A stretch of DNA of 64,000 bases from Symbioplanes lichenis (GTDB lineage Bacteria > Actinomycetota > Actinomycetes > Mycobacteriales > Micromonosporaceae): the NCBI RefSeq assembly GCF_030709675.1, contig NZ_JAUZQD010000004.1, forward strand, positions 310,001 through 374,000. The letters run 5' to 3'. Position numbers and translations under genes: made by a program. Under the pieces are notes generated by a model, which saw nothing but the letters and a program-made list of their open reading frames with translations, had not been told where the DNA came from and made no database searches. Numbering within the stretch: the first letter of the stretch is position 1; each line of letters begins with the position of its first letter. This document shows positions 9,235 through 16,733 of the stretch, in pieces.

Positions 9235-10422
9235 ATGACCGGCTTGCTCTTCGCGCTCCTCGTTCCCGAGCCGCCGGGCAGCCGGCGCACGGTTCTGCGC
9301 GACCGGCTGGCCGACGCGCTGACAGTTCTGCTCGCTCTCGCCTACGGCGCTGCGACGGTGCCACTGGGTGACGCCATGTCCCCGTCGGCCTTCCTGCCAT
9401 GGCCGGTGGACGTGGCAATCGGCACCGCATGCTGCGTGGCGCTGCTCGCGCGGCGCCGGTGGCCCGTCGCCCTCGCCGCGGCGCTCATTCCGGTCAGTGC
9501 GGTGTCGGTGATGGCTTGCGGCGCGGCGACGGCGGCGCTGTTCACCGTCGCGATCCGGCGCCGGACGAGCATCGCCATCCTGCTGTTCCTCGTCTTCGTC
9601 GCGACCGGGCCGGTCTATCACGAGCTGCACGGGGCTTCGGCGTTCCCCGTCTGGGTCGACCTGACCGCCCGGCTGGTCACGGGCACGGCGGCGCTCGGGT
9701 GGGGCAAGTTCGTCGGCGCCTATCGCGGCCTGGCGCGGTCGCTGCGTGCCCGGGCCGATCAGGCGCTGGCCGAGCAGCAGCTGCGGATGGAGCAGGCGCG
9801 ACTCATGGAGCGCACGCGGATCGCCCGGGAGATGCACGACGTACTCGCGCACCGCATCTCATTGATCAGCCTGCACGCCGGTGCGCTGTCGGTCCGTCCC
9901 GACGCCGATGCACGAGAGGTCACCACGACCGCCGAGGCCATTCGCAGCAGCGCCCACGACGCTCTGCGGGAGCTGCGAGCAGTCATCGGATTGCTGCGCG
10001 ACGACACCGCCGCCGGAGCTGAGCTGCCACAGCCGGACCTCGGCGACCTTCACGGTCTCGTCGTGAGCGCGCGGGAGAGCGGCATGACGGTGGAGTACCG
10101 CTGCGACCCGCTGGTCGAGCAGGTGTCCGTGCTGCTCGGCCGGACGGCGTACCGGCTGGTCCAGGAGGGGCTCACGAACGCGCGCAAGCACGCGCCGGGA
10201 GGCCACGTGGACATCGTCGTCGGCGGCATCATCGGCGAAGGCTTGGAAGTGGAGATCGTCAACTCGTTCGGTCATGCGACATCACAGCCCGAACCACTCC
10301 CCGGAGCGGGCATGGGACTGGTCGGCATCACCGAGCGGGTCGAAATGGCAGGAGGGCACGTGGAGTACGGGGCAAGGCAGGACCAGTTCCGGTTGAGGGC
10401 GCAGCTGCCATGGCTGTCGTGA
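9235..10422 (+). CDS. Sensor histidine kinase, NarL-partner type
   Basis: 395 residues from the ATG at 9235. Residues 1-165 hold five or six membrane segments, without a recognisable extracellular sensor domain. The HisKA_3 dimerisation domain carries the phosphoacceptor His201 in REMHDVLAHRIS, followed by the HATPase_c domain with RLVQEGLTNARKHA (N box) and GAGMGLVGITERVEMAGG (G box). This is the standard actinobacterial kinase for LuxR-type response regulators. Its stop overlaps the regulator gene by 13 bp, so the two are co-translated. The signal sensed is unknown; the divergent membrane hydrolase is a plausible functional partner. Confidence 0.93.
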   Translation: MTGLLFALLVPEPPGSRRTVLRDRLADALTVLLALAYGAATVPLGDAMSPSAFLPWPVDVAIGTACCVALLARRRWPVALAAALIPVSAVSVMACGAATAALFTVAIRRRTSIAILLFLVFVATGPVYHELHGASAFPVWVDLTARLVTGTAALGWGKFVGAYRGLARSLRARADQALAEQQLRMEQARLMERTRIAREMHDVLAHRISLISLHAGALSVRPDADAREVTTTAEAIRSSAHDALRELRAVIGLLRDDTAAGAELPQPDLGDLHGLVVSARESGMTVEYRCDPLVEQVSVLLGRTAYRLVQEGLTNARKHAPGGHVDIVVGGIIGEGLEVEIVNSFGHATSQPEPLPGAGMGLVGITERVEMAGGHVEYGARQDQFRLRAQLPWLS

Positions 10423-11108
10423 CGAAGGAACCGCCTGGGACGACGGCGCCGGCCCGGCCGATCAGGATCGCGCTGGTCGACGACGACCCGATGGTTCGCG
10501 CCGCGTTGCGGCTGCTGCTGGGCGGGTCGCCGGACATGGAGGTCGTGGCCGAGGCCGCGGACGGGATCGAAGCGGAGGCGATCACCGACGCACACCGGCC
10601 CGACGTCCTGCTGATGGACATCCGCATGCCCCGCCGGGACGGGCTCGAGGCCACCAGGCGGCTGCGGGCACGCGTCCGGCCGCCCGCGATCATCGTGCTG
10701 ACGGCCTTCCACATCGACGAGTACGTGCTCAATGCGTTGCGGGCCGGGGCGAGCGGCTTTCTTCTCAAGGAGTCGCCGCCCGCGCAGATTCTGGCCGCGA
10801 TCCGATCCGTGGCGGCCGGCGCGCCGAGCATGTCTCCGGAGGTCATCCGTTCGCTCGTCGATCAGGTCGGCAGCTCGACCGTCCATGAGCGGCGCAAGCT
10901 TGCGTTGATCGAGGTGGCCAAGCTGACCGAGCGCGAGCGTGACGTCGCGGTGGCGATGGGGCGTTGCTGGTCCAACGCCACGATCGCCGAGAAGCTGGGC
11001 CTGGAGCTCACCACGGTGAAGAAGTACACGTCGAACGTGTTCCGGAAGCTGAGTCTCAACAACCGGGGCCAGGTGGCCGTCCTGGTGCACGACGCGAGGT
11101 TGCTGTGA
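10410..11108 (+). CDS. LuxR/NarL-type response regulator
   Basis: 232 residues. The receiver domain (about 16-135) has the acidic cluster VDDDP and the phosphorylation site Asp70 in LLMDIRMPRRDG, with Lys in LLKESPP. The C-terminal GerE helix-turn-helix spans about 165-230 with LTERERDVAVAMG and TTVKKYTSNVFRKLSLNNR. It overlaps the kinase gene by 13 bp, so the pair acts together. Most family members have the motif region RG in the linker to HTH of similar length; nothing is missing. Confidence 0.94.
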   Translation: MAVVTKEPPGTTAPARPIRIALVDDDPMVRAALRLLLGGSPDMEVVAEAADGIEAEAITDAHRPDVLLMDIRMPRRDGLEATRRLRARVRPPAIIVLTAFHIDEYVLNALRAGASGFLLKESPPAQILAAIRSVAAGAPSMSPEVIRSLVDQVGSSTVHERRKLALIEVAKLTERERDVAVAMGRCWSNATIAEKLGLELTTVKKYTSNVFRKLSLNNRGQVAVLVHDARLL

Positions 11109-11206
11109 AGACGCCGACGACAACGGACCCGATGATTGTTTCGCCTCGTGGCTCTGCGCGGCGAGGGTCGCGGGATCGTGCAGCACAGGCGGGAACGCCG
11201 ATGAGG

Positions 11207-11929
11207 TCAGGACTGGTGGCGGGACCATTGCATGGAGAGGCCGGCCGCGCCGCGCTCGGTGCGGATCTCCATGACGGTGCCCAGGATGGTGGCGCGGTCG
11301 AGGAGCAGAGGACGGTCGTCCGCGTCGGAGGTGAGGCGTTCGGAGACGAAGACCGGGGTGCCGGCCGGCTGGTGCATCAGCGTGGCCGTGGCGTCGTCGA
11401 GGAGCCCGGGGCGGACCGACTCGGTGGCGCGGTGAGCGGTGAGGCCGTGGGCAGCCAACACGGCATAGAGACTGTCGCCGCTGTAATCCAGGTCGGCGAG
11501 GTGGACACCGGGATGGTCCGGGACATACGAGAGCTGGTGGACTGCGGGGCGGCCGGCGAGCAGGCGGAGACGTTCCAGGCGCAGCACTCGACGGGAGGCC
11601 GCGAGGTTCAAGCGAGCCGCGGCCCAGGCCGGCGGGCGCCGCATGTCCTGGGCGACGATCAGGGTGGTGACCGTCTGCCCTTGGGCGCGCAGATCCTCGG
11701 CGAAACCGCGCAGCGAGTCGAGGCGGTAGGCGAGCCGGGGCGACGCCACGAAGGTGCCGCGCCCCGGCTGCTGGGAGATCAGGCCCTCGCTCTCCAGGCG
11801 TTGCAGGGCCTGGCGGAGCGTGGCGAGCGTGACGCCGTAGGTGGCGCTCAGCTCCTTCTGCGGCGGCAGCATGGTGTCCGGCGCCAGCTCGCCGCTGCGG
11901 ATCCTGCTGGTCAGGTCATCGGCGATCAC
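11207..11929 (-). CDS. GntR-family (HutC/UTRA) regulator downstream of trpBA
   Basis: 240 residues from a GTG at 11929. Residues 1-62 form a GntR winged helix (LPPQKELSATYGVTLATLRQALQRLE...GRGTFVA) and residues 75-235 a UTRA effector domain. The frame upstream of the GTG still encodes Pro-Lys-Tyr-Gln, a typical GntR N-terminus, but no usual start codon precedes it, so the start may be a rarer codon inside trpA or the family N-terminus has been trimmed. The gene overlaps trpA by 14 bp and is therefore in the trp operon. UTRA regulators commonly bind dyads centred on TCTAGA-like cores, as found in front of trpB; autoregulation of trpBA is a good inference. Confidence 0.85.
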   Translation of the reverse strand: MIADDLTSRIRSGELAPDTMLPPQKELSATYGVTLATLRQALQRLESEGLISQQPGRGTFVASPRLAYRLDSLRGFAEDLRAQGQTVTTLIVAQDMRRPPAWAAARLNLAASRRVLRLERLRLLAGRPAVHQLSYVPDHPGVHLADLDYSGDSLYAVLAAHGLTAHRATESVRPGLLDDATATLMHQPAGTPVFVSERLTSDADDRPLLLDRATILGTVMEIRTERGAAGLSMQWSRHQS

Positions 11930-12779
11930 CTGATACTTCGGCGTACGCGGTGGCAGTGGACACCCCCTGGTCGGACGGCGGCCCGGCCTCCCCGCCGCGG
12001 ACGGCCGGAGGGCGGGGCACGCCGAGTGCGGCGCGCAGGGCCGCCACGTCGCGCCGGAGCTCGGCGGGTGTGGCCCCGTCCAGCACCCTACGCATCAGGG
12101 CCGCCCCGACGATCACCCCGTCCCCGGCGCGTCCCGCTTCGGCCGCCTGCTCGGGCGTCGACACACCGAAGCCCACGAGTACGGGCAGCGGGGCTGGCCG
12201 GCTCTCCCGGACAGCGTGGCGGAGGCGGGTGGCGAGAGTGGCGGCGGCCGGATCGAGGCGGGAGCGCTCGCCGGTGGTGCCCATGGTGCTGACGGCGTAG
12301 ACGAAACCCCGGGAGCGACGGCAGATCTCGTGCAGGCGGTCGTCCGGGGTCGAAGGGGCCGCCAGGAGCACCAGGTCGACGCCGGCGGCGGCCGAGGCGG
12401 CTTCAAGATCTGCCGACTCCTCGAGCGGGAGGTCGGGGACGATCAGGCCGTCCACGCCTGCGGCGGCCAGACGGGCGGGGCCGACCCGAAGGGCGAGATT
12501 GGCGTAGGTCATGACGATGACAGGGGTGGTGAGGCGGTCGCGGACGGCGGCGAGGTCGTCGAGGATGCCGGCCGGGGTCGCGCCGCGAGCCAGGGCGCGG
12601 TCGGAGGCGAGCTGGATGGTGGTGCCGTCCAGCATGGGGTCGGAGAAGGGCAACCCGACCTCGACGGCATCGGCGCCCGCGTCCTGGCAGGCGAGGAGGT
12701 GGTCGGTCCAGTCGGCGGTGACGGCACCGGTGAGGTACGGGACGAGGAGGGCGCCGCCCGGGCGCAGGTCCAGGGTCAC
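11916..12779 (-). CDS. trpA: Tryptophan synthase alpha subunit
   Basis: 287 residues. It cleaves indole-3-glycerol phosphate to indole and glyceraldehyde 3-phosphate. The catalytic Glu is in AVEVGLPFSDP and the catalytic Asp in FSDPMLDG; the phosphate loop is GFGVSTPEQA followed by DGVIVGAAL. The N-terminus reads LLVPYLTG rather than the more usual FVAYVTAGDP, and the C-terminal 30 residues (after ALGVPRPP) are an unrelated extension. The gene overlaps trpB by 4 bp. No trpC, trpD or trpE is nearby, so this may be a second or separately controlled trpBA pair. Confidence 0.92.
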   Translation of the reverse strand: MTLDLRPGGALLVPYLTGAVTADWTDHLLACQDAGADAVEVGLPFSDPMLDGTTIQLASDRALARGATPAGILDDLAAVRDRLTTPVIVMTYANLALRVGPARLAAAGVDGLIVPDLPLEESADLEAASAAAGVDLVLLAAPSTPDDRLHEICRRSRGFVYAVSTMGTTGERSRLDPAAATLATRLRHAVRESRPAPLPVLVGFGVSTPEQAAEAGRAGDGVIVGAALMRRVLDGATPAELRRDVAALRAALGVPRPPAVRGGEAGPPSDQGVSTATAYAEVSGDRR

Positions 12780-14581
12780 GGGCGTGCCTTCCGGGCGGGC
12801 GCGGCCACGTCAGGCGAGACCGCGTTAGGTGAGACCGCGTTAGGTGAGACCGCGTTAGGCGAGACCTCGTGGAGCGAGACCGCGTCAGGTGAGACCTCGT
12901 GGAGCGGTGTCACGTTGGGCGAGAACGCGTTGGACGAGGGCAAGGGGGGTCGGACGGCGTCGGGGGCGGGCTTGTCCGGTGTGGGTGGCCGGGCGGTGGG
13001 GGGTTGGGGCGGGTCGAGCAGGGAGGCTTCGGCGAGTTGGGCCATGTCCTTGTCGCCTCGGCCGGAGAGGGTGAGGAGGACTGTTGAGCCGTGGGGCAGG
13101 TCGGGGGTTCCGGCGGCGCGGAGGACCCAGGCGACGGCGTGGGCCGATTCGAGGGCGCAGATGATGCCTTCGGTGCGGGCGAGGGTGGTGAGGGCGGCGA
13201 CTACTTCGTCGTCGGTCACGGTGACGTAGGTTGCCTGGCCGGAGGTGCCCCAGTGGGCGTGTTCGGGGCCTACGCCGGGGTAGTCGAGGCCGGCGGCGAT
13301 GGAGTGGGCTTCGGCGATCTGGCCGGCTTCGTCCTGGAGGACCATCGATCGGGTGCCGTGGACGACGCCAGGGGTGCCGTGGCTCATGGCGGCTCCTCCG
13401 GCGGCTTCGACGCCGACCAGCCGGGCCGTGGTGCCGGTGAATGCCGTGAAGGTGCCGGCCGCGTTTGAGCCGCCGCCCACGCAGGCTACGACGACGTCCG
13501 GTACCGGTGCGGGGGCAGGCGCCGATGACGGGACTGGTGTGGAACCGGGCGCGAACGCCGATGCGTCGACACCTGCGGACCTGGACGCGGGCATCGATGC
13601 GGGAACGGGTGCGAACACGGGCGCGGGCGCCGAAGCGGAGACGGGCGCGGGCACAGGTGCGGGTGCGGGTGCGGGTGCGGAGGCGGTGCGGAGAGACGCA
13701 GTTGGCTGTAGCGGCGCGGGCGCGGGCGGCGATGCGGAGACAGGTTCAGACGCGGGCGCCGACGTGGAGATGGGCGTGGGTGCGGGTGCGGAGGCGGTGC
13801 GGAGAGACGCGGATGGCTGTAGCGGCGCGGGTGCGGGTCCAGGAGCGGTGTGGAGAGACGCGGATGGCTGGAGCGGCGCGGGTGCGGGTCCGGGGGCGGT
13901 GGGAGGAGAGAAGGTTGGGGTCAGGGGGTGGGGCGGGAGGGTGGCGTACTGGTGGCGGGCTTCGGTGCCGATGATGCTTTGGAATTGGCGGACCATGAAG
14001 GGGTAGGGGTGGGGGCCGGTGACGGAGCCTAGGCAGAAGTGGGTGTCGGCTACGGCGGCTACCCATTGGCGCATGGCTTCGTTGGTGGCGTCCTTGAGGG
14101 TTCGGGTGCCGGTGGTGACGGGGACGACCTCGGCGCCGAGGAGGCGCATGCGGAAGACGTTGAGTTCTTGGCGTTCGATGTCGCGGGTGCCCATGTAGAT
14201 GGTGGCGCGGAGGCCGAAGAGAGCCGCGGCGGTGGCGGTGGCTACGCCGTGCTGGCCGGCGCCGGTTTCGGCGATGAGGCGGGTCTTGCCCATGCGGCGG
14301 GCCAGGAGGGCCTGGCCGAGGACGTTGTTGATTTTGTGGGAGCCGGTGTGGGCCAGATCTTCGCGCTTGAGAAGCAGGTTGATGCCCAGGTGCGCGGAAA
14401 GGGTGCGGGCCGGGGTCAGCGGGGTGGGGCGGCCGGCGTGGACGGCCGAGTACCAGGCGAGTTCGGCGCGGAAGGACGGGTCCGACCAGGCTGACGTGAA
14501 GGCCCCGGCCAGCTCGGCGCAGGCGGGGACGAGCGACTCAGGGACGTAGCGGCCGCCGAACGGGCCGTATCTACCCGGCAC
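12776..14581 (-). CDS. trpB: Tryptophan synthase beta subunit with a large Pro/Ala-rich internal insertion
   Basis: 601 residues, against about 400 for the family. The catalytic fold is complete in two blocks. Residues 1-210 carry the PLP lysine Lys83 in HTGSHKINN, the ETGAGQHG motif and the SVTGPHPYPFMVRQFQ segment. Residues 361-522 resume with VACVGGGSNAAGTF, the phosphate-binding loop, and end with TLSGRGDKDM. Between them sit about 150 residues built of Ala, Pro and Ser, and the last 78 residues are another low-complexity tail of pentapeptides such as NAVSP. The reading frame is open throughout, so this is not a simple frameshift. The GTG start at 14581 has a GGAGG site 5 bases upstream that lies inside the dyad at 14587-14610. 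It is probably functional if the insert loops out at the surface; untested. Confidence 0.9.
   Translation of the reverse strand: MPGRYGPFGGRYVPESLVPACAELAGAFTSAWSDPSFRAELAWYSAVHAGRPTPLTPARTLSAHLGINLLLKREDLAHTGSHKINNVLGQALLARRMGKTRLIAETGAGQHGVATATAAALFGLRATIYMGTRDIERQELNVFRMRLLGAEVVPVTTGTRTLKDATNEAMRQWVAAVADTHFCLGSVTGPHPYPFMVRQFQSIIGTEARHQYATLPPHPLTPTFSPPTAPGPAPAPLQPSASLHTAPGPAPAPLQPSASLRTASAPAPTPISTSAPASEPVSASPPAPAPLQPTASLRTASAPAPAPAPVPAPVSASAPAPVFAPVPASMPASRSAGVDASAFAPGSTPVPSSAPAPAPVPDVVVACVGGGSNAAGTFTAFTGTTARLVGVEAAGGAAMSHGTPGVVHGTRSMVLQDEAGQIAEAHSIAAGLDYPGVGPEHAHWGTSGQATYVTVTDDEVVAALTTLARTEGIICALESAHAVAWVLRAAGTPDLPHGSTVLLTLSGRGDKDMAQLAEASLLDPPQPPTARPPTPDKPAPDAVRPPLPSSNAFSPNVTPLHEVSPDAVSLHEVSPNAVSPNAVSPNAVSPDVAAPARKARP
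12811..12930 (-). repeat. Eight 15-bp tandem units encoding the TrpB pentapeptide tail
   Basis: Eight consecutive 15-bp units of the plus-strand type yaggYgagaccgcgt, the first four nearly identical and the rest diverged. Since 15 is a multiple of three they keep the trpB frame and encode pentapeptides such as NAVSP, DAVSL and HEVSP in the C-terminal tail. The gradient from identical to diverged copies suggests recent expansion at one side. Confidence 0.9.
13502..13951 (-). repeat. Low-complexity in-frame expansion inside trpB
   Basis: About 450 bp encoding TrpB residues 211-360. The protein is composed of repeated modules such as APGPAPAPLQPSASL and of runs of Ala-Pro. At DNA level the larger module of about 50 bp (containing gatggctg and gcgcgggtgcgggtcc) occurs at least three times. 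It replaces the short linker that in other TrpB proteins joins the helix after IGxE to the PDxVxACVGGGSNA strand. Confidence 0.85.
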
Positions 14582-14586
14582 TTTGC

Positions 14587-14610
14587 CTCCAAAGTTCTAG
14601 AGCCTTGGAG
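14587..14610. promoter_or_regulatory. 24-bp dyad over the trpB ribosome binding site, centred on TCTAGA
   Basis: Inverted repeat with 20 of 24 symmetric positions: outer arms CTCCAA and TTGGAG and a central TCTAGA. It covers the trpB GGAGG site and ends 6 bp before the GTG start. It is a strong candidate operator for the GntR/UTRA protein of the same operon; HutC-type operators known elsewhere, for example those of DasR, also have a TCTAGA core. The protein-site pairing is inferred. Confidence 0.65.
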
Positions 14611-14623
14611 GCAGCGTGCCACG

Positions 14624-14635
14624 AGTTCTAGAACT
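14624..14635. promoter_or_regulatory. Perfect 12-bp palindrome AGTTCTAGAACT upstream of trpB
   Basis: A perfect palindrome sharing AGTTCTAGA with the dyad at 14587-14610, about 31 bp apart (three helical turns). It overlaps the stop codon of the upstream SGNH gene. Two phased sites of the same type suggest cooperative binding by one regulator. CTAG is rare in such GC-rich DNA, which strengthens the case. Confidence 0.6.
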
Positions 14636-15464
14636 GTGCAAGGAGGGCGGTGCTCCAGCCGGCGGCCATCCGGGCGTAGCCGGTGTCGTTGGGGTGCAGC
14701 TTGTCGGCCATGTCACCACCGCCCCGGACGCCGCTGAGGTCGACAACGTGGAAGTGCGGGCCGGCCGCGGCGACAACGCCGGGGACCTGGGCGTTGTAGG
14801 CGTCCGCGCGTTGCTGGCGGAGGGGGCCGTCCTCGCGGTCGGCGTTCCCGATGATCTTGGCGACGTAGACCTCGGCGTGCGGGCGGCCGCGGGAGATCTG
14901 CAGCAGGAGGCGGGCGAGGCGCTGGGGTGCGCGGGCGGCGCCGGTGGGGGTGCGCAGATCGTTGGTTCCGGCGTGCAACAAGATCACGTCGGGGCGGGAG
15001 CGGGACAGCCAGCCGTCGAGATGGTCACTGAGGCGGCTCATCGTCCAGCCGGAGTGGCCCTCGTGATCCGGGTCCGGGCCGGCGCCGTCGTGGCGGGAGC
15101 CGACGAAGTCGACGCGGAGACCCGAGCGGGTCAGTGCCCGGAAGAGGTCGGTGCGGTAGCCGTCGCCCCGGCGGGATCCGGCGCCCATCGTGATCGAGTC
15201 GCCGAGGGGCATGACCCGGATCAACGTCGCAGCAGAGGAAGCGGCGACCGACGAGGCAGAAACAGAGGAAGGAACGGCAGGCGAGGAAGGGACGAGGGAA
15301 GGCGCGAACGACGAAGGTGCAACGGGAGACCCGGCGGAGGGAGGTGAGGTCGGAGCCGGCGAAGAAGCCGCGATCGAGGGAGAGGCCGAAGGGAGAGGGG
15401 ACGAGCAGGCTGCGGTCGCCCCTAGTGCCACAACGACCAGTCCCAGGAACTTCTGACACCTCAC
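14628..15464 (-). CDS. SGNH/GDSL-family lipoprotein hydrolase
   Basis: 278 residues. A lipoprotein signal peptide (residues 1-20, lipobox ending TAAC) is followed by a roughly 60-residue Ser/Pro/Ala linker, then the SGNH domain. Block I is MPLGDSIT with the nucleophile Ser, block III is LLHAGTND, and block V is DKLHPND with the Asp and His. The enzyme is thus tethered outside the membrane and deacylates an unknown ester such as a glycan or lipid. It precedes trpB on the same strand, but the operator dyads between them argue for separate control of trpBA. Confidence 0.87.
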   Translation of the reverse strand: MRCQKFLGLVVVALGATAACSSPLPSASPSIAASSPAPTSPPSAGSPVAPSSFAPSLVPSSPAVPSSVSASSVAASSAATLIRVMPLGDSITMGAGSRRGDGYRTDLFRALTRSGLRVDFVGSRHDGAGPDPDHEGHSGWTMSRLSDHLDGWLSRSRPDVILLHAGTNDLRTPTGAARAPQRLARLLLQISRGRPHAEVYVAKIIGNADREDGPLRQQRADAYNAQVPGVVAAAGPHFHVVDLSGVRGGGDMADKLHPNDTGYARMAAGWSTALLAQF

Positions 15465-15561
15465 GTCACACCGTTCGACTGGGCGGGACCAGTTCTTACC
15501 GTTAAGCGAACATTGGTCCGCTACGAGACGGGGCGCGGGCTGGGGAGCGACGGCGGGGAGG

Positions 15562-16698
15562 GTGCGTAGGCTGCGCAGCGTGGATCCGCTTGAGGATGTG
15601 CTCGCGCTGACCGGGGCGTCGAGTTACGTGTCCGCGGGGATGGTGGCGGGCGGGCGGTGGGCGGTGCGGTTCGAGGCGCCGGGCGGGGTGAAGTTCAACT
15701 CGGTGCGCCGTGGCAGCTGCCTGGTGCACGTCGACGGGAGCGAGCCGATTCGGCTGCGGGAGGACGATGCGTTTCTGCTGACTCAGCCGCGGGGCTTCGT
15801 GCTGGCCAGCGCGGAGGACGTGAGCCCGGTGCCGGCGAGTTTGATTTTCCGGGAGGCCGCGGCGCGCACCGGCGAGCGGGAGGCCCGAGCGCGCGGCGAA
15901 CGGAAGGCGGAGGCACACGGCGAAGAACGAGAGGCCCAAACGCGCGGCGACGAACGAGAAAATAAAACGCGCGCCGAACGTGAGACCGAGGCAAGCGGCG
16001 GCGAACGGAAGGCCCTGACGCGCGGCGACGAACGGGAGGACCAGAGGCGCGGCGAGCGGGAGACCGAGGCGCGGGCCGGCGAGCGGGTGGCCATGGCGCG
16101 GGCCGGCGTGGGTGATGACGTGGAGGTGATCGGGGGCGGGTTCACCTTCAACGAGCGCGGGCGGACGCTCTTGCTGCCGAACTTGCCGCCGATTCTGCAT
16201 GTTCCGGGTGATGCGCCCGAGGCGGCGACCGTGCGGTGGGTGTTGCAGCGGATCGGGGCCGAGCTCGGTCGCGGGGACGTCGGGGCGACCGTGGTGGCGG
16301 AGCATCTGGCGATGGTGATGTTCGTCGAGGTTCTGCGGCTGCATCTGCGGAGCGGCGGGGCGGCCGGGTGGCTGGCCGGGCTCGCGGACCCGGTCGTCGC
16401 GGAGGCGCTGCGGGCGATGCACCGGCGGCCCGCGCATCCGTGGACTGTGACGGCGCTGGCGCACACCGCGCGGGTGAGCCGGTCCACGCTCGCGGCCCGG
16501 TTCAAGGATCTTGTCGGTACGGGACCTGTCGACTACCTGACCGGCTGGCGCATCGAGATCGCGGCGCAGCGGCTCACCGAGACCTCCGACACGTTGAGCA
16601 CCATCGCGCGGCAGGTCGGTTACGGGTCGGAGAGCGCGCTCAGCACGGCGTTCAAGCGGGTCACCGGGCAGACACCGCGCGACTACCGGCGGGGCTGA
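15562..16698 (+). CDS. AraC-family regulator with an Arg/Glu-rich repeat insertion in its sensor domain
   Basis: 378 residues. The N-terminal cupin-like domain (residues 1-98) matches the AraC_binding type common in actinobacteria, with FNSVRRGSCLV. Residues about 100-182 are a highly charged insertion made of short units such as RGERE, RGDERE and ERETEA. After it the cupin domain resumes at LLLPNLPPILHVPG, then the two helix-turn-helices of AraC follow (about 275-375, with VTALAHTARVSRSTLAARF and STIARQVGYGSESALSTAFKR). Members without the insertion are about 300 residues long. The start is uncertain: a GTG at 15562 or, closer to family N-termini, the GTG at 15580. It is divergent from the SGNH gene. 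Confidence 0.85.
   Translation: MRRLRSVDPLEDVLALTGASSYVSAGMVAGGRWAVRFEAPGGVKFNSVRRGSCLVHVDGSEPIRLREDDAFLLTQPRGFVLASAEDVSPVPASLIFREAAARTGEREARARGERKAEAHGEEREAQTRGDERENKTRAERETEASGGERKALTRGDEREDQRRGERETEARAGERVAMARAGVGDDVEVIGGGFTFNERGRTLLLPNLPPILHVPGDAPEAATVRWVLQRIGAELGRGDVGATVVAEHLAMVMFVEVLRLHLRSGGAAGWLAGLADPVVAEALRAMHRRPAHPWTVTALAHTARVSRSTLAARFKDLVGTGPVDYLTGWRIEIAAQRLTETSDTLSTIARQVGYGSESALSTAFKRVTGQTPRDYRRG
15859..16107 (+). repeat. In-frame charged tandem repeat in the AraC gene
   Basis: About 250 bp of diverged direct repeats with the recurring word gcgcggcgaacg/gcgcggcgacgaacg, encoding Arg-Gly-(Asp)-Glu-Arg-Glu units. It interrupts the cupin domain without breaking the frame. Its A content in the middle (gaacgagaaaataaaacgcg) is higher than in the surrounding coding sequence. 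Confidence 0.75.
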
Positions 16699-16733
16699 CC
16701 AACGCGTGGCGCCACCGAAGAGACGTCCGGCGA

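Noticed and set aside
12776..14581. TrpB as two frameshifted genes
   Set aside because: The insertion and both flanks share one open frame, so no frame break is required.
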